From NCBI RefSeq assembly GCF_900091455.1, contig NZ_LT607412.1, positions 1,798,001 to 1,862,000 on the forward strand: 64,000 nucleotides of DNA, read 5' to 3'. The position numbers and the translations under genes are program-made. The DNA comes from Micromonospora coriariae. Lineage in GTDB: Bacteria > Actinomycetota > Actinomycetes > Mycobacteriales > Micromonosporaceae. The notes under the pieces were generated by a model. It was not told the origin of the DNA and made no database searches. It worked only from the letters and a program-made list of their open reading frames with translations. Position 1 is the stretch's first letter. Every line of letters begins with the position of its first letter. Shown here one piece after another: positions 1-7,841 of this stretch.

Positions 1-168
1 TACCTGGGCGACATCATCCTCAGCGCCGGCGGACGAGCGGTGGCCGACGGGCAGGGGTTGCAGCGATTGATGCTCGGGCCCGCCATCGGCACCCGCCTGC
101 CGGTGACCGTGTTGCGCAAGGGCGCGTTCGTCGACGTCGTCGCGGTCCCTACCGAGCTGCGCGCCTGA
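1..168 (+). CDS. C-terminal end of PDZ-domain serine protease (partial)
   Basis: Only the last 55 codons are in the window; the gene enters from the left edge and stops at TGA 166-168. The peptide has the second half of a PDZ fold: a GDIILSAGG strand-turn, a helix around DGQGLQRLMLG, and a final strand ending VTVLRKG. This is typical of the single C-terminal PDZ of HtrA/DegP-type trypsin-like proteases, in which the PDZ recognises substrate C-termini or controls the protease. The catalytic domain is outside the window, so the protease assignment rests on the PDZ alone. A hairpin and a tandem repeat follow, before the convergent cbs gene. Confidence 0.7.
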   Translation, partial: YLGDIILSAGGRAVADGQGLQRLMLGPAIGTRLPVTVLRKGAFVDVVAVPTELRA

Positions 169-172
169 CGCT

Positions 173-200
173 CCCGGCCGCCGGGTGTCCGACGGCCGGG
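173..200 (+). terminator. Hairpin after the PDZ protease gene
   Basis: An 8-bp perfect stem, CCCGGCCG (173-180) with CGGCCGGG (193-200), begins five bases after the stop codon. There is no U-tract, as is usual in high-GC actinobacteria. The adjoining 31-bp repeats may add to termination. Confidence 0.5.
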
Positions 201-201
201 G

Positions 202-258
202 GCGTTAACAAGGGGCCCCTGCTCTACACAGGGCGTTAATAAGGTGCCCTTCCTTACC
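202..258. repeat. Two tandem copies of a 31-bp-period GTTAANAAGG repeat
   Basis: Copy one begins at 202 (GCGTTAACAAGGGGCCCCTG, continuing to about 228) and copy two at 233 (GCGTTAATAAGGTGCCCTTC, to about 258), exactly 31 bp apart. The core AGGGGCCCCT is a perfect palindrome in copy one. The array fills the space between two convergent genes. A second two-copy array of the same family, with the same period, lies at 9745-9800. It may be a bidirectional terminator or a dispersed repeat family. Confidence 0.8.
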
Positions 259-260
259 GC

Positions 261-1631
<1,371 letters not shown>

Positions 1632-1703
1632 GGTGTGCCCTTCGTTGCGGCGCCGGCGATGGCGGCCGGGCAGACGTTTCCTCGCCGCCCAGGGTACGTG
1701 CCG

Positions 1704-2060
1704 TCAGGGCACCAGCCCCCCGGGGATGACCGAGCTGCGCCGGGCCTCCCACTCCAGGAAGCGGTCGGTCTCGGCGAGGACGCTCCCGGCCAGCCAGGTG
1801 ATCATGACCGCGTCGTCGGCCAGCCCGAAGATCGCCAGTGGGATCTCGGGGAGCAGGTCGATCGGCGAGACGATGTACGCCGTCGCCGCGGTCATCAGGG
1901 CCAGCCGGAGGCCCCCGTCGTACTGCCCACGGGCGGTGGCGCGGATCATCCGGGGCAGCGCCGCCAACCGGGCGCCCAGCGACGGCCCGCCGCGTGCCCC
2001 GGACGCCAGTGCCCGGGCCAGGGCCGCGAACGCCGCGCTGCGCTTCAGTGTCTTCCCCAT
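1704..2060 (-). CDS. YkvA/DUF1232 family small membrane protein
   Basis: A 118-residue protein with the DUF1232 signature near residues 65-95: SPIDLLPEIP followed by a hydrophobic helix with DDAVMITW. This family is found across bacteria and has no settled function. I chose ATG 2060, which gives MGKTLKRS; a GGAGAGGAG ribosome-binding site lies about eight bases upstream, and earlier in-frame starts would run into the divergent SGNH gene. The N-terminal half is basic and may lie on the membrane surface. It lies just upstream of cbs on the same strand and could be cotranscribed with it (73-bp gap). Confidence 0.8.
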   Translation of the reverse strand: MGKTLKRSAAFAALARALASGARGGPSLGARLAALPRMIRATARGQYDGGLRLALMTAATAYIVSPIDLLPEIPLAIFGLADDAVMITWLAGSVLAETDRFLEWEARRSSVIPGGLVP

Positions 2061-2197
2061 CGTCGCGCTCCTCTCCGCCGGATCAGCGTGGCGGGTCGGC
2101 GCAAGTCGGCCGGCCTCCCCCGACAGGTACCCCGTCGCGTCGGTTTCCAGGCACCCGTGAGCCGTCACGACGACAGCGGCGTGTCGGCCCGGCGAGA

Positions 2198-2203
2198 TAA
2201 TGT
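2198..2203 (+). promoter_or_regulatory. -10 box of leaderless SGNH hydrolase transcript
   Basis: TAATGT lies six bases before ATG 2210 and no ribosome-binding site is visible, so transcription probably starts at the A of the start codon. Confidence 0.55.
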
Positions 2204-2209
2204 CGTGGA

Positions 2210-3262
2210 ATGGGGGTGGCTGGTTCCGTCGTACCCGTTGATCCGCGCTGGCGGCAGGCCCGGCGGGTCGCCCGCCTGGCGGCCATCGGGACGGGCGCCA
2301 CCGCGGCGGCCGCGATCGCGACCGGCGGGGTGCTGCTCGGCCAGGCCCGCCAGGCCCGGCGCACCATCCCGATGGCCGAGGCGCCACCGCCGCGCTGCGA
2401 CGGGATCTACGGCGCCAAGTTCCCCGGCCCGGCGCTCACCATGGTCGTGCTCGGCGACTCGTCGGCGGCCGGCTACGGGGTGCACCGCCGCCGGGAGACA
2501 CCGGGCGCGTTGCTCGCCACCGGCCTGTCCCGACGGCTGCATCGGCCGGTGCGGGTGCACCGTTTCGCGGTGGTCGGGGCCATCTCAGCGGTGCTCCGGC
2601 ACCAGGTGGAGGCGGCGCTGGAGCGCGAGCCCGACATCGCGGTGATCCTGATCGGCGGCAACGACATCACCAACCGCACCCCGCGGGGGCTGGCCGTGCG
2701 CTACCTGGTCGAGGCGGTCCGCACGCTGCGCGACGCCGGTTGCGAGGTGGTCGTCGGCACCTGCCCCGATCTGGGCGCGATCCGCCCCATCCAGCCACCG
2801 TTGCGCTGGCTGGCACACCGGTGGAGCCGGCAGCTCGCCGCCGCCCAGACGGTCGCCGTGGTCGAGGCCGGCGGGTGGACGGTGTCCCTCGGCGACCTGC
2901 TCGGCCCCCGCTTCGCCGCCGAGCCGCACCGGATGTTCGCCTGGGACCGGTTCCATCCCTCCGCCGAGGGGTACGCGGTGGCCGCCGCCGCGCTGCTGCC
3001 GACGATGCTCTCCGCGCTCGGCGCGGGGCAGGAACGACGGGCCACACCGACACCGGGCGAGGGCGTACGGTCGCTGCCGGAGGCCGCTCAGGAAGCGGCC
3101 CGGCACGCCGGCACGGAGGTCAGCGGCACCCAGGTCCGGGGCCACGACCACGGGCCGGCCGGCCGGTGGGCGCAGTTGCGCCGCCGGGCGTTCTTCGGTG
3201 TCGGTGCGGTGCCGCAGCGCGGGTCCGCCCCGGACACCTCGACAGTGGAGGGACTGGCATGA
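2210..3262 (+). CDS. SGNH/GDSL hydrolase, first of a tandem pair
   Basis: A 350-residue SGNH hydrolase. One hydrophobic segment near residues 24-45 (ATAAAAIATGGVLLG) suggests an N-terminal membrane anchor. Block I is GDSSAAGYG with nucleophile S84, block III is GGND, and block V is DRFHPSAEGY, so all catalytic and oxyanion residues are present. The likely activity is ester hydrolysis of a lipid or cell-wall acyl group; the substrate is unknown. After the hydrolase domain there is a hydrophilic tail of about 80 residues that the downstream paralogue lacks. The gene overlaps the next by ATGA. In mycobacteria a single SGNH esterase sits next to the fadA3 thiolase, in agreement with the neighbour here. 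Confidence 0.85.
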   Translation: MGVAGSVVPVDPRWRQARRVARLAAIGTGATAAAAIATGGVLLGQARQARRTIPMAEAPPPRCDGIYGAKFPGPALTMVVLGDSSAAGYGVHRRRETPGALLATGLSRRLHRPVRVHRFAVVGAISAVLRHQVEAALEREPDIAVILIGGNDITNRTPRGLAVRYLVEAVRTLRDAGCEVVVGTCPDLGAIRPIQPPLRWLAHRWSRQLAAAQTVAVVEAGGWTVSLGDLLGPRFAAEPHRMFAWDRFHPSAEGYAVAAAALLPTMLSALGAGQERRATPTPGEGVRSLPEAAQEAARHAGTEVSGTQVRGHDHGPAGRWAQLRRRAFFGVGAVPQRGSAPDTSTVEGLA

Positions 3263-4071
3263 ACGAGCGCAGCGAGCGGGACGTGACCGCCGGTTTCCCG
3301 GTCCGACTGGGTCGGGCGGCGGCGCTCTCGCTGCTCGCCGGCACCGTGGGCGGCGCTGCCGTCCTGGCCGGCGAGGCGTTCGTCGCCCGGCACCGGCGCT
3401 ACGCCCAGCCGGAGCTGGGGCTGGCGCTGCGGGCCACGATCGGTCGGGCGGGCGCGCCGCCGCTGCGGCTGGTGCTGCTCGGCGACTCGTCGGCGTTGGG
3501 CGTGGGCGTGGACCGACTCGAGGACACCATCGGCGGGCAGTTGGCCAACCTGCTCGCCGAGGGCCCGGCCGGGCGGCGGGTGCACCTGTCCAGCGTCGGC
3601 GTCTCCGGGTCCCGCTCGACGGACCTGACCACCCAGGTGGCGCGGGCACTGCTCGGCGAGCGGCCCGACGTGGCGCTGATCCTGATCGGGGCGAACGACG
3701 CCACCGGGCTGCGCCGGCCCGCCGACGCGGCGGCGTACCTCGGTGCGGCGGTGCACCGGCTGCGCGAGGCGCGGGTCGAGGTGGTGGTGGGCACCTGCCC
3801 CGACCTCGGCGCCGTACGGGCCATCGCGCCCCCGTTGCGCCAACTGGTCGGCTGGTCCGGGCGCCGCGTTGCCCGCGCCCAGACGACGGCCGTGCTCGAT
3901 GCCGGCGGCGCGGTGGTCGATCTGGCCACCGAGACCGGGCCGGTGTTCCGGGCCGACGCGGGGACGCTCTGCCACGACGGCTTCCATCCCTCCGCCGACG
4001 GCTACCGGGTGTGGGCGCACGCCCTGCTCCCCGCCGTCGCGACCGCTGCGGCGGTCGCCTCCCGGCGCTAG
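3259..4071 (+). CDS. SGNH/GDSL hydrolase, second of a tandem pair
   Basis: A 270-residue paralogue of the preceding gene. ATG 3259 overlaps the upstream TGA (ATGA), so translation is probably coupled. A hydrophobic segment near residues 15-36 may anchor it. Catalytic blocks are GDSSALGVG (S77), GAND and DGFHPSADGY. Both proteins share the VVVGTCPDLGA stretch, which supports a local duplication. The first eight codons (MNERSERD) are written in a GAACGAGCGCAGCGAGCG string, a sequence type that often recurs between and within actinobacterial genes; the true N-terminus may therefore be a recent addition. The substrate is unknown. Confidence 0.85.
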   Translation: MNERSERDVTAGFPVRLGRAAALSLLAGTVGGAAVLAGEAFVARHRRYAQPELGLALRATIGRAGAPPLRLVLLGDSSALGVGVDRLEDTIGGQLANLLAEGPAGRRVHLSSVGVSGSRSTDLTTQVARALLGERPDVALILIGANDATGLRRPADAAAYLGAAVHRLREARVEVVVGTCPDLGAVRAIAPPLRQLVGWSGRRVARAQTTAVLDAGGAVVDLATETGPVFRADAGTLCHDGFHPSADGYRVWAHALLPAVATAAAVASRR

Positions 4072-4137
4072 ATCGACCCGGCTCGGGGTGACATTTCCCG
4101 CCGGGCCGGCTTCTTCCGCGCCAAGTTACCGGCGGGT

Positions 4138-4143
4138 TAACGT
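4138..4143 (+). promoter_or_regulatory. -10 box of leaderless thiolase transcript
   Basis: TAACGT lies six bases before ATG 4150. No Shine-Dalgarno is present between them. Confidence 0.6.
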
Positions 4144-4149
4144 GGGTCC

Positions 4150-5412
4150 ATGCCGATTGAGTCGTCCCGCGACGCCGTCATCGTCGCCACCGCCCGCTCC
4201 CCCATCGGCCGGGCGCACAAGGGGTCCCTGCGCGACGTCCGCTCGGACGACCTCGCCGCGACCATCGTCCAGGCAGCCCTGGACAAGATCCCCCAGCTCG
4301 ACCCGACCACGATCGACGATCTCTACCTCGGGTGCGGCCTGCCCGGTGGCGAGCAGGGCTTCAACATGGCCCGCGTGGTGTCCACCCTGCTCGGGCTGGA
4401 CACCGTGCCCGGCGCCACGCTGACCCGCTACTGCGCCTCCTCCCTGCAGACCACCCGGATGGCCATGCACGCGATCCGGGCCGGCGAGGGTGACGTGTTC
4501 GTCTCCGCCGGCGTGGAGATGGTCTCCCGGTACGCTCGGGGCAGCTCCGACGGCCTGCCCCCGGAGGCGCAGGCTCTGGTCGGCGGCAGCTGGGAGAACC
4601 CGCGCTTCGCGGCGGCCGGCGAGCGCTCCAAGCGCCGCGCGCAGGGCGGTGCCGAGGTGTGGGCCGACCCGCGCGAGTCCGGCGAGCTGCCGGACATCTA
4701 CCTGACCATGGGGCAGACCGCGGAGAACCTGGCCCAGGTGTACGACGTCAGCCGCGCCGACATGGACGCGTTCGGCGTCCGCAGCCAGAACCTCGCCGAG
4801 AAGGCCATCGCCGACGGTTTCTGGGCCCGGGAGATCACCCCGGTCACCACGCCGGACGGCACGGTGGTGAACACCGACGACGGCCCCCGGGCCGGGGTCA
4901 CCCTGGAGGGCGTGACCGGCCTGAAGCCGGTGTTCCGTCCGGACGGCCGGATCACCGCCGGCAACTGCTGTCCGCTCAACGACGGCGCCGCCGCAGTGGT
5001 GGTGATGAGCGCGCAGCGGGCCGAGGAGCTCGGGCTGACCCCGCTCGCCCGGATCGTCTCCACCGGCGTGACCGCGTTGTCGCCGGAAATCATGGGTCTC
5101 GGTCCGGTCGAGGCGTCCCGGCAGGCGCTGCGCCGGGCCGGCATGACCATCGACGACGTCGACCTGGTCGAGATCAACGAGGCGTTCGCCGCGCAGGTCA
5201 TCCCCTCCTACCGGGAGTTGGGCATCCCGGAGGAGAAGCTGAACGTGATGGGCGGCGCGATCGCAGTCGGCCACCCGTTCGGCATGACCGGCGCCCGGAT
5301 CACCGGCACCCTGCTCAACGCACTCGAGTGGCACGACAAGACCATCGGCCTGGAGACCATGTGCGTCGGCGGCGGTCAGGGCATGGCCATGGTGCTGGAA
5401 CGGCTCAGCTGA
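4150..5412 (+). CDS. Acetyl-CoA C-acyltransferase (thiolase)
   Basis: A 420-residue thiolase. It cleaves 3-ketoacyl-CoA to acyl-CoA and acetyl-CoA in beta-oxidation, or runs in reverse. The nucleophile is C95 (RYCASSLQ), the GHPFGMTG histidine is near residue 375, and the second cysteine is in CVGGGQG near the C-terminus, so the triad is complete. Its length matches FadA-type thiolases, and its place near cbs and SGNH esterases resembles mycobacterial fadA3. No partner FadB-type gene is adjacent. The start at ATG 4150 is supported by the leaderless -10 box. Confidence 0.93.
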   Translation: MPIESSRDAVIVATARSPIGRAHKGSLRDVRSDDLAATIVQAALDKIPQLDPTTIDDLYLGCGLPGGEQGFNMARVVSTLLGLDTVPGATLTRYCASSLQTTRMAMHAIRAGEGDVFVSAGVEMVSRYARGSSDGLPPEAQALVGGSWENPRFAAAGERSKRRAQGGAEVWADPRESGELPDIYLTMGQTAENLAQVYDVSRADMDAFGVRSQNLAEKAIADGFWAREITPVTTPDGTVVNTDDGPRAGVTLEGVTGLKPVFRPDGRITAGNCCPLNDGAAAVVVMSAQRAEELGLTPLARIVSTGVTALSPEIMGLGPVEASRQALRRAGMTIDDVDLVEINEAFAAQVIPSYRELGIPEEKLNVMGGAIAVGHPFGMTGARITGTLLNALEWHDKTIGLETMCVGGGQGMAMVLERLS

Positions 5413-5424
5413 GCCGACCGTCTC

Positions 5425-5745
5425 TCACAGCGCGCTGCGGGTCGCCGTCACCTCGGCGGCGGCCCGCGCCAACACCTCGGCACCCGGCCCGGCGGCGACC
5501 AGGTCCGCCGCCACCACCCGCACCTGGTCGGGCAGGGCCAGGTCGTTGTCCAACCGGGGCACCACCCGGCGGGGTTCACCCTCAGCGTCGGCGGCCAGAT
5601 TTGCGATCTCCTGCACGAGCCGGTGCACCAGGTCCGCGCGGGACATGTTGCCGGTGGTCGCCACCGCCGCCCAGCGAGGCTGCTCCCAGTGCCCGACCTG
5701 ACGGACCAGCAGCCGCACTGCCTGGTCCAACTCCGCTGCGCTCAT
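5425..5745 (-). CDS. Conserved hypothetical protein, 106 aa
   Basis: A 106-residue soluble, mostly helical acidic protein that I do not recognise. It begins MSAAELDQAVRLLVRQVGHW and contains RADLVHRLVQEIANLAADAEGEP. There is no signal peptide or membrane segment. ATG 5745 has a TAGACT hexamer eight bases upstream and no clear ribosome-binding site, so the transcript may be leaderless. Its stop is 13 bp from the convergent thiolase stop, and the upstream neighbour on the same strand is a BI-1 protein. Codon use looks native and the reading frame is well conserved in third-position GC. Confidence 0.7.
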   Translation of the reverse strand: MSAAELDQAVRLLVRQVGHWEQPRWAAVATTGNMSRADLVHRLVQEIANLAADAEGEPRRVVPRLDNDLALPDQVRVVAADLVAAGPGAEVLARAAAEVTATRSAL

Positions 5746-5789
5746 CGCCGCCGAGTCTACGGCCGGTGCCGGGCGAGTGACGCCGGCCG

Positions 5790-6548
5790 TCAGCGGCGCA
5801 GGTAGCTGAGCAGCCGAAGCAGCTGCCAGTACAGAAAGACCAGGCCGGTGAGCAGGCCGAACGCGCTCAGCCACGCGTACCGGCGGGGTCGGCCGTCGCG
5901 CACCGAGCGCTCGACGAGGTCGAAGTCGAGGATGAAGCTGAGCGCGCCGGCGACGATGGCCACGACCGAGAAGGCGTACGGCAGCCAGCCCACCTCCGCA
6001 CCGACGCTGTAGACCGCGAGCCCCGGCCGCCCCGAGATCAGGTACGACACCAGGTTGACAACGCTGAGCACGGCGATGCCGAGCAGCGTGCCGATCACCA
6101 GGCGGGCCAGCCGGGGCGTCGCCCGGATGATCCGAGCGCGGTAGAGCGCCGCCATGCCGAGGAAGACGCCGAAGGTGCCGGCCACCGCCTGCACCACGAT
6201 GCCCGGATAGACCAGCTCGAAGGCACGGCTGGCCACCCCCAGCAGCAGCCCCTGGAGCAGTGCGTAGCCGACGATCGGCACCGGGTTGGTGATCCCGCGC
6301 AGCGAGATGACCAGGACCAGCACGATCGACGCGAGAGCGCTGCCGGCCAGCGCGGCGGGCACCCAGGCCGCCTCCGGCACCACCGCCCAGGAAACCGCCG
6401 CCGCCGCGCCGGTGAGCAGCAGCAACCCGACAGTGCGGACCACCACGTCGTCGACGGTCATCGGCTCGACGTCACGGGCGCCGAGCACCCGGGCTTCCAA
6501 CCGGCCGGTCTCGTCCAGCCGGTTGAGCACCGGGTTGTTGCTGCGCAC
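5790..6548 (-). CDS. Bax inhibitor-1/YccA family membrane protein, paralogue A
   Basis: A 252-residue protein with about seven transmembrane helices beginning near residue 35. It starts RSNNPVLNRL, close to the SNPVLARL start of the neighbouring paralogue, and both contain AMTVDDVVVKT-type and YRARIIRATP segments. BI-1/YccA proteins are integral membrane proteins linked to ion (calcium) leak or protease control; the role in actinobacteria is not settled. The start is GTG 6548 with a GGAGG unusually close (about two bases), so the exact start is uncertain by a few codons. Confidence 0.88.
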   Translation of the reverse strand: MRSNNPVLNRLDETGRLEARVLGARDVEPMTVDDVVVRTVGLLLLTGAAAAVSWAVVPEAAWVPAALAGSALASIVLVLVISLRGITNPVPIVGYALLQGLLLGVASRAFELVYPGIVVQAVAGTFGVFLGMAALYRARIIRATPRLARLVIGTLLGIAVLSVVNLVSYLISGRPGLAVYSVGAEVGWLPYAFSVVAIVAGALSFILDFDLVERSVRDGRPRRYAWLSAFGLLTGLVFLYWQLLRLLSYLRR

Positions 6549-6684
6549 CGCCGCCTCCTTCGCCGCGTACCCCCAGGGCTTGTGTCAAGCCCCTGGCCGG
6601 CCGGGGCTTTGCCACGCCCTCGCAGTCACTCTGCCCCGGGCGGACCGGCGGCGGCGGGTAAACGGCACGGCCCACGAAGACGAC

Positions 6685-6716
6685 GGCGCCCGCCCCCGGG
6701 AGCGGGGGCGGGCGCC
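6685..6716 (-). terminator. Strong terminator hairpin after BI-1 paralogue B
   Basis: A perfect 14-bp stem, GGCGCCCGCCCCCG (6685-6698) with its complement at 6703-6716 and a four-base loop GGAG. It lies about 20 bases past the stop of the minus-strand gene that ends at 6737. There is no U-tract. Confidence 0.8.
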
Positions 6717-6736
6717 GGTCAGGGGCACGGACGAGA

Positions 6737-7552
6737 TCAGTCGTCGCCCTGGAAGTAGCTCAGCAGCCGGAGGATCTCGATGTAGAGCCACACGAGGCTG
6801 ACCAGGATGCCGAAGGCGGCCGTCCAGGAGTAGCGCTGCGGCAGGCCCATCCGGACGCCGTCCTCGATCTCCTTGAAGCTGAGCACGAAGCTCAGCGAGG
6901 CGACCACGATGCACACCAGGCTGAACCCGATCGCCAGCGGGCTGCCGTCGCGCAGGCCGGTGTTGACGCCGAACAGCGCCAGCACCAGGTTGATCAGCAT
7001 GACCGCGAAGAGACCGGTCATCACCGCGATCATGCCCTTGACGAAGACCGGGGTGGCTCGGATGACCTTCGCCCGGTAGAGCATCGCCATCAGGAAGAAG
7101 ATGCCGAAGCTGGCCGCGGCGGCCTGGAGCACGATGCCGTCGTACGCCGTCTCGAACGCCTTGCTGACCATGCCGACGAAGACGCCCTCGACGACCGCGT
7201 ACGTGATGACCAGCGCCGGGTTGGCCATCCGGGAGAACGAGATGATCAGGCCGAGCACCAGGCCGACGACCGCCGCGCCGATCCAGGCGGCGCCGACCAG
7301 CGCGTCGGGCACGAGCACCCAGGCGGCCGCGGCGGAGACGCCGAGGATGCCGAGCAGGGCGACGGTCTTGACCACCACGTCGTCGACGGTCATGGGCGCC
7401 ACGGTCGGCGGCGCGACCGGGTAACCGGCCTGGGACGGGTACTGCTGCGGAATGCCGGGCTGTCCGTACGGCCCGGTCGGGGCGTACCCGGCGGAACGCT
7501 CCCGCTCGGCCGCCTGGCCGAGCCGGGCGAGCACCGGGTTCGAGGTCTTCAC
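6737..7552 (-). CDS. Bax inhibitor-1/YccA family membrane protein, paralogue B
   Basis: A 271-residue paralogue of the 5790-6548 gene, with a longer Pro/Tyr/Gln-rich cytoplasmic N-terminus (YGQPGIPQQYP near residues 24-40) before about seven transmembrane helices. It shares PMTVDDVVVKTV and the RYSW...WLYIEILRLLSY C-terminus with paralogue A. I chose GTG 7552 because it has a GGGAGG ribosome-binding site about seven bases upstream, and a longer frame would run through the leader and the tRNA gene. The leader holds a 14-bp palindrome at 7580-7593. Tandem BI-1 genes separated by a strong terminator imply separate transcripts. Confidence 0.9.
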   Translation of the reverse strand: MKTSNPVLARLGQAAERERSAGYAPTGPYGQPGIPQQYPSQAGYPVAPPTVAPMTVDDVVVKTVALLGILGVSAAAAWVLVPDALVGAAWIGAAVVGLVLGLIISFSRMANPALVITYAVVEGVFVGMVSKAFETAYDGIVLQAAAASFGIFFLMAMLYRAKVIRATPVFVKGMIAVMTGLFAVMLINLVLALFGVNTGLRDGSPLAIGFSLVCIVVASLSFVLSFKEIEDGVRMGLPQRYSWTAAFGILVSLVWLYIEILRLLSYFQGDD

Positions 7553-7579
7553 TGTCTGGCCTCCCTCAGGGGGTCGTTT

Positions 7580-7605
7580 GCACGTGAACGTGCCCTCCAA
7601 GAGTA
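7580..7605 (-). promoter_or_regulatory. Possible promoter and palindromic operator of BI-1 paralogue B
   Basis: On the minus strand a TACTCT hexamer (7605-7600) is followed by GCACGTTCACGTGC (7593-7580), a palindrome of two 6-bp arms around two bases. It lies where the 5' end of the transcript should be, about 28 bases before the GTG start. A regulator or an RNA hairpin could act here. Confidence 0.4.
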
Positions 7606-7659
7606 AACGGCCCGACCAACTCCTGGTGATCACGAATGAGAATGCGTTCAGCCCGCCGG

Positions 7660-7740
7660 TGCCCGGGGCGGGGGTCGAACCCGCACGCCTTTCGGCAGCC
7701 GCTTTTAAGGCGGCCGTGTCTGCCGTTCCACCACCCGGGC
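7660..7740 (-). tRNA. bldA: tRNA-Leu (anticodon UAA, reads UUA); bldA-type
   Basis: An 81-nt type II tRNA on the minus strand. The acceptor stem GCCCGGG pairs with CCCGGGC and the discriminator base is A73. The anticodon stem GCCGC/GCGGC encloses the loop CTTAAAA, giving anticodon UAA. The long variable arm GCC-GAAA-GGC and the T arm GCGGG-TTCGACC-CCCGC are intact. CCA is not encoded. In Streptomyces the tRNA for UUA is bldA, a developmental control point because TTA codons are rare; this is the same tRNA species. A TACGGT hexamer on the minus strand (7784-7779) is a candidate -10 box. Confidence 0.95.
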
Positions 7741-7828
7741 GGGTGGCACCGGCGCGCCGACACGCACGGTGCAGTGTCACCGTAGCCGGTTCGCGGCGAC
7801 CCGGCGTACCCCGCCGGGCTGCCCGCAT

Positions 7829-7834
7829 TAGGGT
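7829..7834 (+). promoter_or_regulatory. -10 box of leaderless membrane-protein transcript
   Basis: TAGGGT lies seven bases before GTG 7842 with no ribosome-binding site. The same TAGGGT-N7-GTG arrangement occurs before ppx on the minus strand. Confidence 0.6.
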
Positions 7835-7841
7835 CGATGCC

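Noticed and set aside
7634..7655. TGAGAATGCGTTCA, resembling a Zur box, near the tRNA 3' end
   Set aside because: It is one base short of the Zur consensus, only partly symmetric, and not next to a zinc gene.
7660..7740. tRNA gene as an integration site
   Set aside because: No integrase, no direct repeat of the tRNA 3' end, and both neighbours look like native genes.
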